DNA of 33,757 bases from the NCBI GenBank assembly GCA_900768915.1, contig CAAGEQ010000026.1, positions 1 through 33,757 on the forward strand, given 5' to 3'. The notes beneath the pieces were generated by a model. The model was not told the DNA's origin. It searched no databases and saw nothing but the letters and a program-made list of their open reading frames with translations. Below, one piece after another: positions 14,301 through 22,018 of the stretch (positions within the stretch are counted from its first letter, which is position 1; every line of letters starts with the position of its first letter). The DNA is from Candidatus Gastranaerophilales bacterium (lineage in GTDB: Bacteria > Cyanobacteriota > Vampirovibrionia > Gastranaerophilales > Gastranaerophilaceae). A program made the position numbers and the translations under genes.

Positions 14301-14451
14301 TGAATTAACTCAAGAAGACAATGAAATTATTAAAAATAAAATTATAGAAACATACAGAAATATTTCTAATTTGAATTTTGAACCAATCAAGAAAGAAAAG
14401 AATTGCCAATATTGTAACTATAAACAATTATGTAAGTTAAATTTATTCTAA
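11383..14451 (+). CDS. UvrD/PcrA-like helicase fused to a RecB-family nuclease
   Basis: A 1022-aa protein with two parts. Residues 1-700 form a superfamily 1A helicase: Walker A GPGTGKT (32-38), motif II VDEYQDT, motif III GDDDQIIYEFQGA, motif IV NNRSTQTI, motif V LHSSKGRQFDYVY, motif VI LLFVGITRAKYGL. Residues about 780-1022 form a PD-(D/E)XK nuclease of the RecB/AddB type: SLNSYLNCPREF, GSAVHKTLE, VTGKIDRI, FDYKTGSAKP (about 912-921) and QLRFYKLAYE. Four cysteines for an iron-sulfur cluster follow the AddB pattern (one in LNCPREF, then C-x2-C-x5-C at the end). It probably unwinds and resects DNA ends in repair. AddA-type genes are not seen nearby, so it may act alone or as an AdnA/AdnB-like unit. 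A good AAGGAG precedes the ATG. The stop touches the stop of the convergent neighbour. Confidence 0.92.
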   Translation: MTTTVEKQIIKPNKSQEECIKALNGPIMVLAGPGTGKTFTVVERIKYMLSQNIMPESILCLTYSEAAAAEMKTRLVKEVGAIAGAVVIHTYHAFCTDVIKNNPIDFELLDGLTVADEMTKRTLMTDAIHEYKPKYHITKWGDADYYVPELLGDVDAIKKSLITKEQYFYNLENHALWQGKMNELEEEKIEREEKNKAMKSFMGKYEQHKKKMGKAREAWEIYEIYDRNLKQNNYIDFNDMLNMVLESFNNNDELLSRVSKKFKYFLVDEYQDTNMIQNNIVFKLAEGAGNDNIFVVGDDDQIIYEFQGARTDTLEKFLKKFPQTKVICLDENNRSTQTILDFSYNVISQDKTRLEFNPNFKQFNIKKSLKAMNQEICAKNKPIHLHCFADNVQETNFIVEEIENLIKSPDAPKDKKGNTDLSQIAILTRENGELEKYAELLKAKNIKYQLKKSSSIFDIKSSLLVYFYLKALYNPAIYAEKLFGLLGSEPFDFEAEDYMFLLSQFRLNGKNFIENIRLNIDYNWKNKEKVHKFLKTYDKLKKLQLTENLKNFIIAVCNETGILEFFVNSEINRTENILAIKKIIDEVGVFKRNEKGAFSLGDFIKYLDKAIELDIPIEIEKDELVQNAIQLITLHSSKGRQFDYVYMPNLVAKKWEKKRNKNNISLPIIDEDKFVDDDDAEKSSNLRLLFVGITRAKYGLTISYPNMSNNLTQEFTSLLSDVISENGFEKFVHEMTQQDYVLELAKSFNQKKFDYVGTFKDEIQARIKDFVLSPSSLNSYLNCPREFLYNNLLKIPTYETDWSNANYGSAVHKTLENAARMMINENKYPDLGTFIQDFNNNLDKQEFDSDEIRLKYKERGESRLKEFYPHFIETSHNRMDKVEYTLDTVPIDDYIVTGKIDRIEKNNDKTYCLFDYKTGSAKPKSQIADKKDYEKYLNQLRFYKLAYESLYENSKVSMVGLIYPEDFEHNFYIELTQEDNEIIKNKIIETYRNISNLNFEPIKKEKNCQYCNYKQLCKLNLF

Positions 14452-15609
14452 TTATAACAATTCTTTTGGTATATGAGGAAATTCCGTTTGAATTTCTTTT
14501 CCTTGTGATATGTAATTTGCCATCTCTTTATAACCTTTTTCATAAGCGAATTTTTCAACAAGATTTTTTCTATACTCTTTAAAATCTTTGTAAAATGGTA
14601 CATAATTATCTATAGCATTGGTATATTGTTTTGCCTCTTCAAGAAGTTTTTTATCTTGAATCTTACCTTCTCGCTTTGCTATTTTTTTGGTATATTGAGT
14701 TCTTCCACCTGCATTTCTGGCATCAAGATACCATTGCCAAGCATGTTCTATCTCATGCGATGTAGTTTCTGCAATTCTTGCTTTTGATTTAATATTATAC
14801 TCACGACTAAAATTGATTGAACCATTGTCATCTGAGTAAAAAGCAATTAAATTTTTTTCATCTCTAAGTGGTCGATAATCCTTATTTATAATTATATCGG
14901 TATGTTCAAGATTTCTCTCTCGAATATAATGTTCTGCTAACTTTGTTTTTGCAGCATCAAAATCTAATGCACGCATTGATAAGAATTTATCATGTTTAGG
15001 AATCTGTGTATTATAAGTTTTTACAGATTTTGGATTTATTCTTCGAGAATCGTTATTTACGTTAAATTCTAACTCTTTTGTTGGAATTTTATCTTTTGAA
15101 CCAATTTTAGGATATTCAACAAATTGATGTTGTTCTTTATAACCTAGTTCATTTACAGTGACTTTTGATAATATTTTTTCACCAGTATTTACATTTTCTG
15201 ACAAATGATTTGTTTGTGTTTTTTGTTTATTCCAAAAAACTATTGGATTACGTTGTAGAAAATCATATAACTCTATATTATCTTTATATTCATTTATTCT
15301 ACGTCTTGATAAGGTATATTCTTGTATTGTTGTAGAATTAACATATTCATCACTTCCAATAACATTATCTTGATGAGAATATAATCTATTTCTATAAGGC
15401 TTATCGTGATAATCAAAAGCCCTTTCCATAATTTGTCCCTTTTCATCACGGAAAGTTGTTATTTTTCTTTGCAAAGACGGATTATCTTTCAAACCAACTA
15501 CAACTTCATCTACTGTTTTGGGAGTTCTGAAGTCTAATTTTATAGCATCTTTATTATATTTAGCAAAATCTTGTCCAATTGATTTTGAAATCAGTCTATA
15601 ATTCCCCAT
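14452..15609 (-). CDS. unknown protein with a gluzincin-like HExxH zinc site
   Basis: A 385-aa protein. The motif TSHEIEHAWQWYLDAR places HEIEH at residues 285-289, and about 65 residues downstream KNLVEKFAYEKGY could supply the third zinc ligand (Glu352 or Glu357). This order fits a gluzincin-type metallopeptidase. The N-terminal 200 residues are rich in Arg, Asn and Tyr with repeated-looking turns (FRDEKGQIMERAFDYHDKPYRNRLYSHQ) and may be a targeting or pro-domain; I cannot assign it. There is no signal peptide or membrane segment. The ATG at 15609 has no Shine-Dalgarno. It is a lone gene on the minus strand, tail to tail with the helicase. Activity is inferred only from the motif. It could be an effector, toxin or cytosolic peptidase. 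Confidence 0.75.
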   Translation of the reverse strand: MGNYRLISKSIGQDFAKYNKDAIKLDFRTPKTVDEVVVGLKDNPSLQRKITTFRDEKGQIMERAFDYHDKPYRNRLYSHQDNVIGSDEYVNSTTIQEYTLSRRRINEYKDNIELYDFLQRNPIVFWNKQKTQTNHLSENVNTGEKILSKVTVNELGYKEQHQFVEYPKIGSKDKIPTKELEFNVNNDSRRINPKSVKTYNTQIPKHDKFLSMRALDFDAAKTKLAEHYIRERNLEHTDIIINKDYRPLRDEKNLIAFYSDDNGSINFSREYNIKSKARIAETTSHEIEHAWQWYLDARNAGGRTQYTKKIAKREGKIQDKKLLEEAKQYTNAIDNYVPFYKDFKEYRKNLVEKFAYEKGYKEMANYISQGKEIQTEFPHIPKELL

Positions 15610-15694
15610 ATTTAATTAATATTCAAACAAAAAATATTTTGCTATTTTAAAAATTGATATATTTGCAGTATTCAACCACTTTTGATTTTTTTGT

Positions 15695-15715
15695 TATAAT
15701 GGTAACAAAGAGGAC
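15695..15715 (+). promoter_or_regulatory. prfA -10 box and ribosome binding site
   Basis: TATAAT at 15695-15700 followed by AGAGGA at about 15709-15714, seven bases before the prfA ATG. It would start transcription of the prfA-ylxR-infB operon. The -35 is not recognisable. Confidence 0.5.
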
Positions 15716-15721
15716 TAAACA

Positions 15722-16810
15722 ATGAAAGATATGCTAGATAAAATATTGCAGATAGAAAAACGATACAATGAACTTGGTGTAACACTTTCCGATCCTGCAG
15801 TAATTCAAGATTATAACAAATTCAGAGATTTATCTAAACAAAGAAAATCAATGGAAGAAACAGTAGAATTGTATTATGCATGGAAAAAAGCAACCGATGC
15901 AGTTGCTGATGCAAAAGAAATGATACATGCTGAATCAGATGAAGAAATGAAGACATTTTTAAAATCTGAAATGGAAGAAAATGAAGCAAAAATCGCTGAA
16001 TATGAAGAAAAAATGAAAGTTCTTCTTCTACCTCGAGATCCTATGGATGATAAAGATATTATGCTTGAAATCAGAGGTAGTGCTGGTGGTGACGAAGCAA
16101 ACATTTTCGCTGGTGATTTAATGAGAATGTATTTACGTTATGCTGACAAACAAGGTTGGCAAACACAAATATTAAGTAAAACTGATTGTGAAGCAGGTGG
16201 TGTTTCTGAAGTAATTATTTCAGTTAAAGGTGATGCTGTATATTCACAATTAAAATATGAATCAGGTGTACACAGGGTACAAAGAGTTCCTGTAACTGAA
16301 TCACAAGGTAGGGTTCACACATCGACTGCAACAGTTGCAGTTATGCCTCAGGTTGATGACGTTGATGTTGAACTAAATATGAACGATGTAGAAATTACAA
16401 CTGCTCGTTCCGGTGGTGCTGGCGGTCAAAACGTAAACAAAGTAGAAACTGCTGCCAGAGTATTCCACAAACCTACTGGTATTATGATTTTCTGTACAGA
16501 AGAACGTTCTCAACTTCAAAACAAAGAACGTGCCTTAGAAATATTAAAAGCAAAACTTTATGATTTAGAAGTACAGAAACAAACAAAAGAAATAACAGAT
16601 TTAAGACGTTCACAAGTTGGTACTGGTGACAGAAGTGAAAGAATTAGAACTTATAACTTCCCACAAGGTCGTTTAACTGACCATAGATTAAATCACAATT
16701 TGAATGTTTGGACTGTTATTGATGGTGATTTAGATGAGTTAATTCATTTACTTATCGAATATGACCAAAAATTGAAACTTGAAAAATTAGCAGAATCAGC
16801 AACAGAATAG
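15722..16810 (+). CDS. prfA: peptide chain release factor 1
   Basis: 362 aa, normal length. The catalytic GGQ lies in ARSGGAGGQNVNKVETAARVFH, and the tripeptide that reads UAA/UAG in RF1 appears as PVT in RVPVTESQGRVHTSTATVAVMP. The coiled N-terminal domain (about 1-95) is rich in Glu/Lys. It terminates translation at UAG/UAA in the ribosomal A site. It is the first gene of a cluster with ylxR and infB; the gap to ylxR is eight bases. prfA in this position is unusual, because ylxR-infB usually follow nusA. Confidence 0.96.
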   Translation: MKDMLDKILQIEKRYNELGVTLSDPAVIQDYNKFRDLSKQRKSMEETVELYYAWKKATDAVADAKEMIHAESDEEMKTFLKSEMEENEAKIAEYEEKMKVLLLPRDPMDDKDIMLEIRGSAGGDEANIFAGDLMRMYLRYADKQGWQTQILSKTDCEAGGVSEVIISVKGDAVYSQLKYESGVHRVQRVPVTESQGRVHTSTATVAVMPQVDDVDVELNMNDVEITTARSGGAGGQNVNKVETAARVFHKPTGIMIFCTEERSQLQNKERALEILKAKLYDLEVQKQTKEITDLRRSQVGTGDRSERIRTYNFPQGRLTDHRLNHNLNVWTVIDGDLDELIHLLIEYDQKLKLEKLAESATE

Positions 16811-16818
16811 AGGTATGA

Positions 16819-17061
16819 TTGACTGAAAGAAAATGCATCGGCTGTGGTGCGATAAAAGATGTTAAAGAGTTAATTAAAATTACCAAAAATTTTGTTGATG
16901 GAAAGGTTATTGTTAACCCAAATTCAAAAATATTTGGTAGATCAGCATATCTTTGTTATAATGAAAAATGTAAAGAGTTAGCATTCAAAAAAAATAGATT
17001 GAATAGGGCTCTAAAATCCTCACAGGATTTGAAAGGATTATTGAATGGACGAGAATATTAG
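16819..17061 (+). CDS. ylxR: YlxR family RNA-binding protein (RnpM-like)
   Basis: 80 aa with the YlxR signature: TERKCIGCGAIKDVKELIKI, then GRSAYLC and a second Cys/Lys-rich helix (NEKCKELAFKKNRLNRALKS). The start must be TTG at 16819, because the nearby ATG at 16815 is followed at once by a stop; AGAGGT at 16809-16814 is its ribosome binding site. In the common rimP-nusA-ylxR-infB-rbfA-truB order it lies between nusA and infB. Here nusA and rimP are missing and prfA takes that place. Members bind RNA and have been linked to RNase P. It overlaps infB by 17 bases. Confidence 0.92.
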   Translation: MTERKCIGCGAIKDVKELIKITKNFVDGKVIVNPNSKIFGRSAYLCYNEKCKELAFKKNRLNRALKSSQDLKGLLNGREY

Positions 17062-19555
17062 AGTAAGTGAATTAGCAAAAGAACTTGGTTTAACAAGTAA
17101 AGAAGTAATTGAGAAGTTTGCTCAATTATCTATTACTGTTAAATCTCATTCTAATGTTGTTACTCCGCTTCAAGTTAGAAAATTAAAAGATTTTATCGCC
17201 GGTGGTTCAAAATTGCCAAGCAAAAAACCAAAAGCATTTATTGTTAAGAAAGCAAGGAAAAAAGAACCAGAAACAGATGTAAAACCTGAAATTATAAAAG
17301 AAAAACCTGTTGAAAAAGAAGAAACACCTAAAAAGGTAGTTGAAGTTGTAAAAAAAGAACCTCCAAAAAGCAGATTAGAAATTGTTAAGAGAGTTCCAAT
17401 TAAACGTGTAGAAATTGTTCAACAAGGTAATAAACGTCCTATTCAAAAACAAGTTAATCAATCTGAATCTAAATTTAACAAAAATAAAATTAATTCAGTA
17501 AAAAATAATGATAACAAAAAAGATGGTGAAAATAATTCAGATAAATTCAAAAAAGATAAACCAAAACGTCCTATTGAACGTCATATAATCCCACAAGATA
17601 TATATGAAAATAAAGGTTTTTCAAAGAAAAAAAGTGCAACCGATAAGAAGAAAAATAAAGATTATAATTCCAAAAAAGAAGAACAAGAAAGAATTTCATT
17701 AGAAAAAGCGGCAGCACAACACCACAAGAAAAAAGTTCAAAAAGAAGAAGAAGTTGAACAAGTAAAATCAATTGTCGTTGATAGAGCAATGACAATTAGT
17801 GAACTTGCTGAAAAAATTCAAAAAACACCTGCTGATATTGTTAAATTTCTTATGTTCCAAGGAATTATGGCAACTGTAAACCAACTTATTGACGTTGATG
17901 TTATTAAAAAGGTTTGTGCAGAGTATGAATTAGAAGTTCTTGATGAAGATTTAGATGCTTACATTGAAGAAGAAATGAAAGAAGAAGAACATAAAAAAGT
18001 TCTTACAGATGTTGATAAAAAATTATTAAAGAAACGTGCTCCAGTTGTTAGTATCATGGGACACGTTGATCACGGTAAAACTACATTATTAGATAGTATT
18101 CGTGCATCTAAACACAAAATTGTTTCAACCGAAGTTGGTGGTATTACTCAATCTATTGGTGCATATACAGTATACCTAGATAATAAAAAAGAAAAGAAAA
18201 TTGTATTTGTTGATACCCCTGGTCACGAAGCATTTACAGAAATGCGTGCTAGAGGTGCAAAAGCAACTGACATAGCAATTCTTGTAGTTGCAGCCGATGA
18301 TGGTATTATGCCTCAAACAATTGAAGCAATTAACCACGCAAGAGCCGCAGAAGTACCTATTATTGTTGCAGTAAACAAATGCGATAAACCAGGTGCTGAT
18401 CCTGATAGAGTTCTTACTCAATTAACTGAACACGGTTTAATTCCTGAAGAATGGGGTGGAGATACTATCACAGTTAAAGTGTCAGCATTATTAGGTACTG
18501 GTATTGATGAATTATTAGAATATATCTGGTTATTAGCAGATATCAAAGATTTGAAAGCAAATCCAAAAGCAGAAGCATCAGGTGTAGTTATTGAAGCAAA
18601 CCTTGATAAAGGTAAAGGTCCTGTTGCGACACTATTAGTACAAAACGGTACATTACGTGCTGGTAATTGCATCGTAGTTGGTACTGCTTGCGGACGTGTT
18701 AGAGCATTACTTTCAGACTCAGGCGAAAGAATCAAAGCAGCTGAGCCATCTACACCAGTTGAGATATTAGGTTTATCTGAAGTACCATCTCCTGGTGAGT
18801 ACTTTGAAGTTGTTAAAAATGAAAAAGAAATGAAATCTATCGTTGCTGAACGTCAAGAAAAAGAACGTAACAAACGTTTAGATGCAATGCTTCCTGCTCA
18901 CATTAGAAAAGAATCTGGTGCTACTGACGGTGATATTCCTCAATTAAACTTAATTATCAAAGCAGATACTTATGGTTCTGCAGAGGCAGTGTCACAAGCG
19001 ATTGCTCAATTTGAATCTAAAGAAGTTATTACAAAAATTATTCACGTTGGTGTTGGTGATATTTCAGAAGCCGACGTTATGTTGGCATCAGCATCAGGTG
19101 CATTAATTCTTGGATTTGGTGTTAAAGAAGATAACAATGCATTAATTGCAGCAGATAAAGAAGGTGTTGTAATTAAAAAATATGATATTATTTATCAAAT
19201 CTTAGAAGATATTGAAAAGACAATGATTTCATTATTATCACCTGAAACAAAAGAAATCGTTGTTGGTCAAGCAGAAGTTCGTCAAGTATTTACTATTGGT
19301 AAAACTATTAAAATCGCTGGTTGTTACGTTAACGAAGGCAAAATCAATCGTGCTAATACTGCTAAAATTAAAAGAGATGGCAAGATTATATTTACTGGTA
19401 ATATTGACCAACTTAAGAGATTTAAAGATGACGTTAAGGAAGTTGCACAAGGTTATGAATGTGGTATTTCTTTCGTTAAATTTAATGACGTTGAAGTTGG
19501 CGATGTTGTTGAATTTACAACTACCAAAGAAATTGAAAGAACTGAATTAGAATAA
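17045..19555 (+). CDS. infB: translation initiation factor IF-2
   Basis: 836 aa, normal for long IF-2. Order of parts: IF2_N repeat 1 (residues 1-50), a Lys/Glu/Pro-rich disordered linker (about 55-240), IF2_N repeat 2 (about 243-300, MTISELAEKIQKTPADIVKFLMFQG), the G domain with GHVDHGKTT (about 338-346), DTPGHEAFTEM and NKCDKPG, and C-terminal domains II, III and IV. It brings fMet-tRNA to the 30S subunit. Its ATG is within ylxR, so expression is coupled. A hairpin follows the stop, then a small minus-strand gene separates it from rbfA-truB, splitting the usual infB-rbfA-truB run. Confidence 0.96.
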   Translation: MDENIRVSELAKELGLTSKEVIEKFAQLSITVKSHSNVVTPLQVRKLKDFIAGGSKLPSKKPKAFIVKKARKKEPETDVKPEIIKEKPVEKEETPKKVVEVVKKEPPKSRLEIVKRVPIKRVEIVQQGNKRPIQKQVNQSESKFNKNKINSVKNNDNKKDGENNSDKFKKDKPKRPIERHIIPQDIYENKGFSKKKSATDKKKNKDYNSKKEEQERISLEKAAAQHHKKKVQKEEEVEQVKSIVVDRAMTISELAEKIQKTPADIVKFLMFQGIMATVNQLIDVDVIKKVCAEYELEVLDEDLDAYIEEEMKEEEHKKVLTDVDKKLLKKRAPVVSIMGHVDHGKTTLLDSIRASKHKIVSTEVGGITQSIGAYTVYLDNKKEKKIVFVDTPGHEAFTEMRARGAKATDIAILVVAADDGIMPQTIEAINHARAAEVPIIVAVNKCDKPGADPDRVLTQLTEHGLIPEEWGGDTITVKVSALLGTGIDELLEYIWLLADIKDLKANPKAEASGVVIEANLDKGKGPVATLLVQNGTLRAGNCIVVGTACGRVRALLSDSGERIKAAEPSTPVEILGLSEVPSPGEYFEVVKNEKEMKSIVAERQEKERNKRLDAMLPAHIRKESGATDGDIPQLNLIIKADTYGSAEAVSQAIAQFESKEVITKIIHVGVGDISEADVMLASASGALILGFGVKEDNNALIAADKEGVVIKKYDIIYQILEDIEKTMISLLSPETKEIVVGQAEVRQVFTIGKTIKIAGCYVNEGKINRANTAKIKRDGKIIFTGNIDQLKRFKDDVKEVAQGYECGISFVKFNDVEVGDVVEFTTTKEIERTELE

Positions 19556-19577
19556 TTAACGTAATTTATAAACTAGA

Positions 19578-19608
19578 TAAATTAACAACATTTATTGTTG
19601 TTAGTTTA
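19578..19608. terminator. hairpin after infB, possible weak terminator
   Basis: Arms TAAATTAACAACA and TTGTTGTTAGTTTA with a TTTA loop, overlapping the stop of the small minus-strand gene. A clear T run is lacking, so termination may be inefficient or Rho-dependent. Confidence 0.4.
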
Positions 19609-19849
19609 GTGTGTTATATTTATCATAATTAAATTCCCAATCTTTTTTAGTTTTTATTATACTTGTATGTAATATGTGTGAATACTTTTCTAATAAAAAT
19701 GTTATATTCACTAAATCATTATATTTAATTGAATCTAAGCCATTTTCTATAAAATTATGCACCATTCTTGAAAAAGTATCTACATAACTACTATAATTTG
19801 ATAATTTCTGAATATTCATATCCATTATATCTATTTTATTTGACTTCAT
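19601..19849 (-). CDS. small hypothetical protein, helical
   Basis: 82 aa with no recognisable motif: MKSNKIDIMDMNIQKLSNYSSYVDTFSRMVHNFIENGLDSIKY, then a helix NDLVNITFLLEKYSHILHTSIIKTKKDW. It is predicted to be mainly helical with mixed charge, without cysteines or membrane segment. The ribosome binding site is poor (GGTG eight bases upstream). It is inserted on the opposite strand between infB and rbfA, genes usually adjacent, which argues for a later acquisition. It could also be a spurious AT-rich frame. Confidence 0.5.
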   Translation of the reverse strand: MKSNKIDIMDMNIQKLSNYSSYVDTFSRMVHNFIENGLDSIKYNDLVNITFLLEKYSHILHTSIIKTKKDWEFNYDKYNTLN

Positions 19850-19934
19850 AATAACACCATTTTATTATATTTTCCGTTATTTATATTTTATTATAGAACA
19901 GTTTTATTTAATGGTCAAATATTCATTTCTTTGT

Positions 19935-19949
19935 TATAATAACTATAAT
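19935..19949 (+). promoter_or_regulatory. rbfA-truB promoter -10 boxes
   Basis: Two TATAAT hexamers at 19935-19940 and 19944-19949 lie upstream of rbfA. Transcripts would have a leader of about 60-70 bases in which GAAGT (about 19950) can pair with ACTTC (about 19973). Confidence 0.5.
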
Positions 19950-20014
19950 GAAGTTTTGAAGAAATATTAAAGACTTCAATAAAAGGTAACCAGAATAATT
20001 TAAAGGAAATAAAA

Positions 20015-20362
20015 ATGACTTTAAGAAACGAAAGAGTTAGAAAAGAACTTATGCGTGAAATCTCTGATATTTTAAGAAAAGAAGTTAGAGGTTTAGAAGG
20101 TGTTGTATCTATTGTAAATGTAGAAGTTTCTCACGATAACTCTTACGCAAAAGTTATTTATAGTGTTTTAGGTAATCCTGAACAAATAGAAAAAGATAAA
20201 GCAGTTATCGAAAAGAATACCCCAAAAATTAGATATGAAGTTGGTAAAAGAATACGTTTAAGATTAACTCCAGAACTTCGTTTTGTATTTTCAGATTGTT
20301 TAGAGCAAGGTTCACGTGTAACTGAGTTGATTAATAAAATCTCTAGAGGCGAAATAAAATAA
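20015..20362 (+). CDS. rbfA: 30S ribosome-binding factor A
   Basis: 115 aa, normal. The KH-like fold is recognisable: NERVRKELMREISDILRKEV, then VSIVNVEVSHDNSYAKVIYSVLG and the C-terminal RYEVGKRIRLRLTPELRFVFSD. It assists 16S maturation and 30S assembly. AAAGGAA lies eight bases before the ATG. truB follows with no gap, so they form an operon with a promoter of their own after separation from infB. Confidence 0.95.
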   Translation: MTLRNERVRKELMREISDILRKEVRGLEGVVSIVNVEVSHDNSYAKVIYSVLGNPEQIEKDKAVIEKNTPKIRYEVGKRIRLRLTPELRFVFSDCLEQGSRVTELINKISRGEIK

Positions 20363-21220
20363 ATGTTCGGGTTTTTAAATGTTTACAAACCTATTGGAAT
20401 GACATCACACGATGTTGTTGCCATACTTAGACGTGTTACTAAAATAAAACAAATAGGTCATACTGGTACGTTAGATCCATTTGCTGAGGGTGTATTACCT
20501 ATTTGCATTGGTAAATCAACTAGATTAATTGAATATTTAGAAGATGATAAAGCATATATTGGCACATTTTGTTTCGGCAAATCAACTTCAACTTATGATA
20601 TAGAGGGAGATACTGTTGAAACATTTACAAGAAAAGTTACACAAACCGATATAGAAAATATTTTAAATGATTTTGAGGGCGAAATAGAACAAATACCACC
20701 TATTTATTCTGCAATAAAAGTTAATGGCAAAAAATTATACGATTATGCCAGAGAGGGTAAAACTGTAGAAATTAAATCTAGAAAAATTTTTATTGAAAAA
20801 ATAGAGTTAAAATCATTTGATGAAGAAAATCAAATTGCACAAATTTATATAAAATGTTCTAAAGGTACTTATATTAGAAGCATAGCAAATGATATGGGTA
20901 AAAAACTAAATAATGGTTGCTATCTATCAAAATTACAAAGAGTACAAGCAGGGAAATTTTTTATTGAAAATGCAACAAAATTAGAAAATTTCAAAACAAA
21001 AGAAGATGTTGCAAATAAACTAATAAACCCTTTAGAATATTTACCTCAACAACGACAAGAACTAAATGAAATTGAATATGAAAGAATTTCACATGGTATG
21101 CCAATATACAATAGAATTGATGCTAAAAATGGTATTGTGATACTTTCAAAACAAAATAATTTAATTGCTATTGCAGAAGTCGCTGATAACGGTTTAAAAG
21201 CAAAAAAAGTATTTATATAG
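20363..21220 (+). CDS. truB: tRNA pseudouridine(55) synthase
   Basis: 285 aa; the catalytic Asp38 lies in GHTGTLDPFAEGVLPICIG. Motifs KPIGMTSHDVV, PPIYSAIKVNGKKLYDYAREG and KGTYIRSIANDMG are in the usual order. It converts U55 of the tRNA T loop to pseudouridine in the cytoplasm. The ATG follows directly after the rbfA stop, with GAGGCG as ribosome binding site inside rbfA. The last eight bases overlap the end of the convergent nucleotidyltransferase gene. Confidence 0.95.
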   Translation: MFGFLNVYKPIGMTSHDVVAILRRVTKIKQIGHTGTLDPFAEGVLPICIGKSTRLIEYLEDDKAYIGTFCFGKSTSTYDIEGDTVETFTRKVTQTDIENILNDFEGEIEQIPPIYSAIKVNGKKLYDYAREGKTVEIKSRKIFIEKIELKSFDEENQIAQIYIKCSKGTYIRSIANDMGKKLNNGCYLSKLQRVQAGKFFIENATKLENFKTKEDVANKLINPLEYLPQQRQELNEIEYERISHGMPIYNRIDAKNGIVILSKQNNLIAIAEVADNGLKAKKVFI

Positions 21221-21530
21221 AAGAATCATTTTTTCTTATATAAAAAATTTTCCCATACTTATCTATACTTTCTTTAATTGCACAATTTTCTAATGTTGAA
21301 TAATTAATAATATCAAATTTATATGGAGTAGGTAAATCATCAAGTTCGCCAGCTATTTTATAAAAGGTTTTATTATTTTTTGTTAAAATAGCAAAATCAA
21401 TATCTGAACCATTACGATATGTTCCTTTTGCTCTAGAACCAAAAATTATAACTTTTTCGATATCATTCTTCTTTAAAAAATAATTATATAAATCTTGTAT
21501 TGTTCTTTCAGGTAAACCAAAATTTTCCAC
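21213..21530 (-). CDS. MNT-type nucleotidyltransferase, partner of HEPN protein
   Basis: 105-aa minimal nucleotidyltransferase: GSRAKGTYRNGSDIDFAIL (residues 31-49) has the GS motif and the first two catalytic Asp (43, 45); a third Asp (73, in KFDIINY) completes the triad. The start is GTG at 21530, overlapping the TAG of the HEPN gene by one base (TAGTG), so translation is coupled. In characterised MntA/HepT pairs the nucleotidyltransferase is the antitoxin that AMPylates the HEPN RNase. Here all catalytic residues are retained. It lies tail to tail with truB with an eight-base overlap. Confidence 0.9.
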   Translation of the reverse strand: MENFGLPERTIQDLYNYFLKKNDIEKVIIFGSRAKGTYRNGSDIDFAILTKNNKTFYKIAGELDDLPTPYKFDIINYSTLENCAIKESIDKYGKIFYIRKNDSSI

Positions 21531-21922
21531 TAAAATTCCTTTATTTGTTCTGCGAAATTCTTAAGTTCTTCATAATATATATCACTAATTCGTTCTATTA
21601 TTTTATTAACTTTATCCATATTATATTCATGCGAACTAGCATTTCTATCATTTGACATATCAATCCAAATCTGACCATTTTTTATAATATTTGAATTAAA
21701 TGCTGTTTTTATTACATCACGTGGCGTATAAACTTCAATACCTTTTGTTGATAAATAATCTTTCAAAATTTTCCAAGAAAGTTCAAAACATACTTCAAAA
21801 GATTGTACTAATGCCATATGTATAATTACATCATTTTTATTTTTATTATATGTCTCAACAACATCTGATAAAATAGTAAAAGATTTATTAAAATTTTCAA
21901 TACGTTCATCTAATCTTGTCAT
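21530..21922 (-). CDS. HEPN domain RNase-like toxin (HepT/HI0074 family)
   Basis: 130 aa from ATG 21922; the frame is open further upstream, but this ATG begins the family's MTRLDERIENFNKSF and is preceded by TATAAT nine bases earlier. A longer start would add a hydrophobic, atypical segment. The family signature ALVQSFEVCFELSWKILKDYL is present, as is the HEPN active-site motif R-x4-H (Arg93-NASS-His98 in NDRNASSHEY). With the downstream MNT gene it forms a classic two-gene toxin-antitoxin-like operon, HEPN first. From family knowledge it probably cleaves RNA. Confidence 0.88.
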   Translation of the reverse strand: MTRLDERIENFNKSFTILSDVVETYNKNKNDVIIHMALVQSFEVCFELSWKILKDYLSTKGIEVYTPRDVIKTAFNSNIIKNGQIWIDMSNDRNASSHEYNMDKVNKIIERISDIYYEELKNFAEQIKEF

Positions 21923-21971
21923 AGCAATACGATTATAAACAAAATTTATACAAATTACAAATATATTAAGA

Positions 21972-22008
21972 AAAGAGCAAGGTATCAACCTTGCTCTTTA
22001 TCTTATTT
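21972..22008. terminator. bidirectional terminator, mainly for valS
   Basis: Perfect 12-base stem AAAGAGCAAGGT/ACCTTGCTCTTT with an ATCA loop and T-rich sequence on either strand. On the minus strand it lies about 20 bases after the valS stop. Confidence 0.9.
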
Positions 22009-22018
22009 TTTATATTTA

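Noticed and set aside
17571..19550. Several antisense and shifted frames within infB
   Set aside because: They are shadows of a strongly supported gene; their composition mirrors infB codon bias.
21923..21988. 22-codon extension of the HEPN protein
   Set aside because: The family begins at MTRLDERIENF; the extra segment is hydrophobic and the terminator lies immediately upstream.
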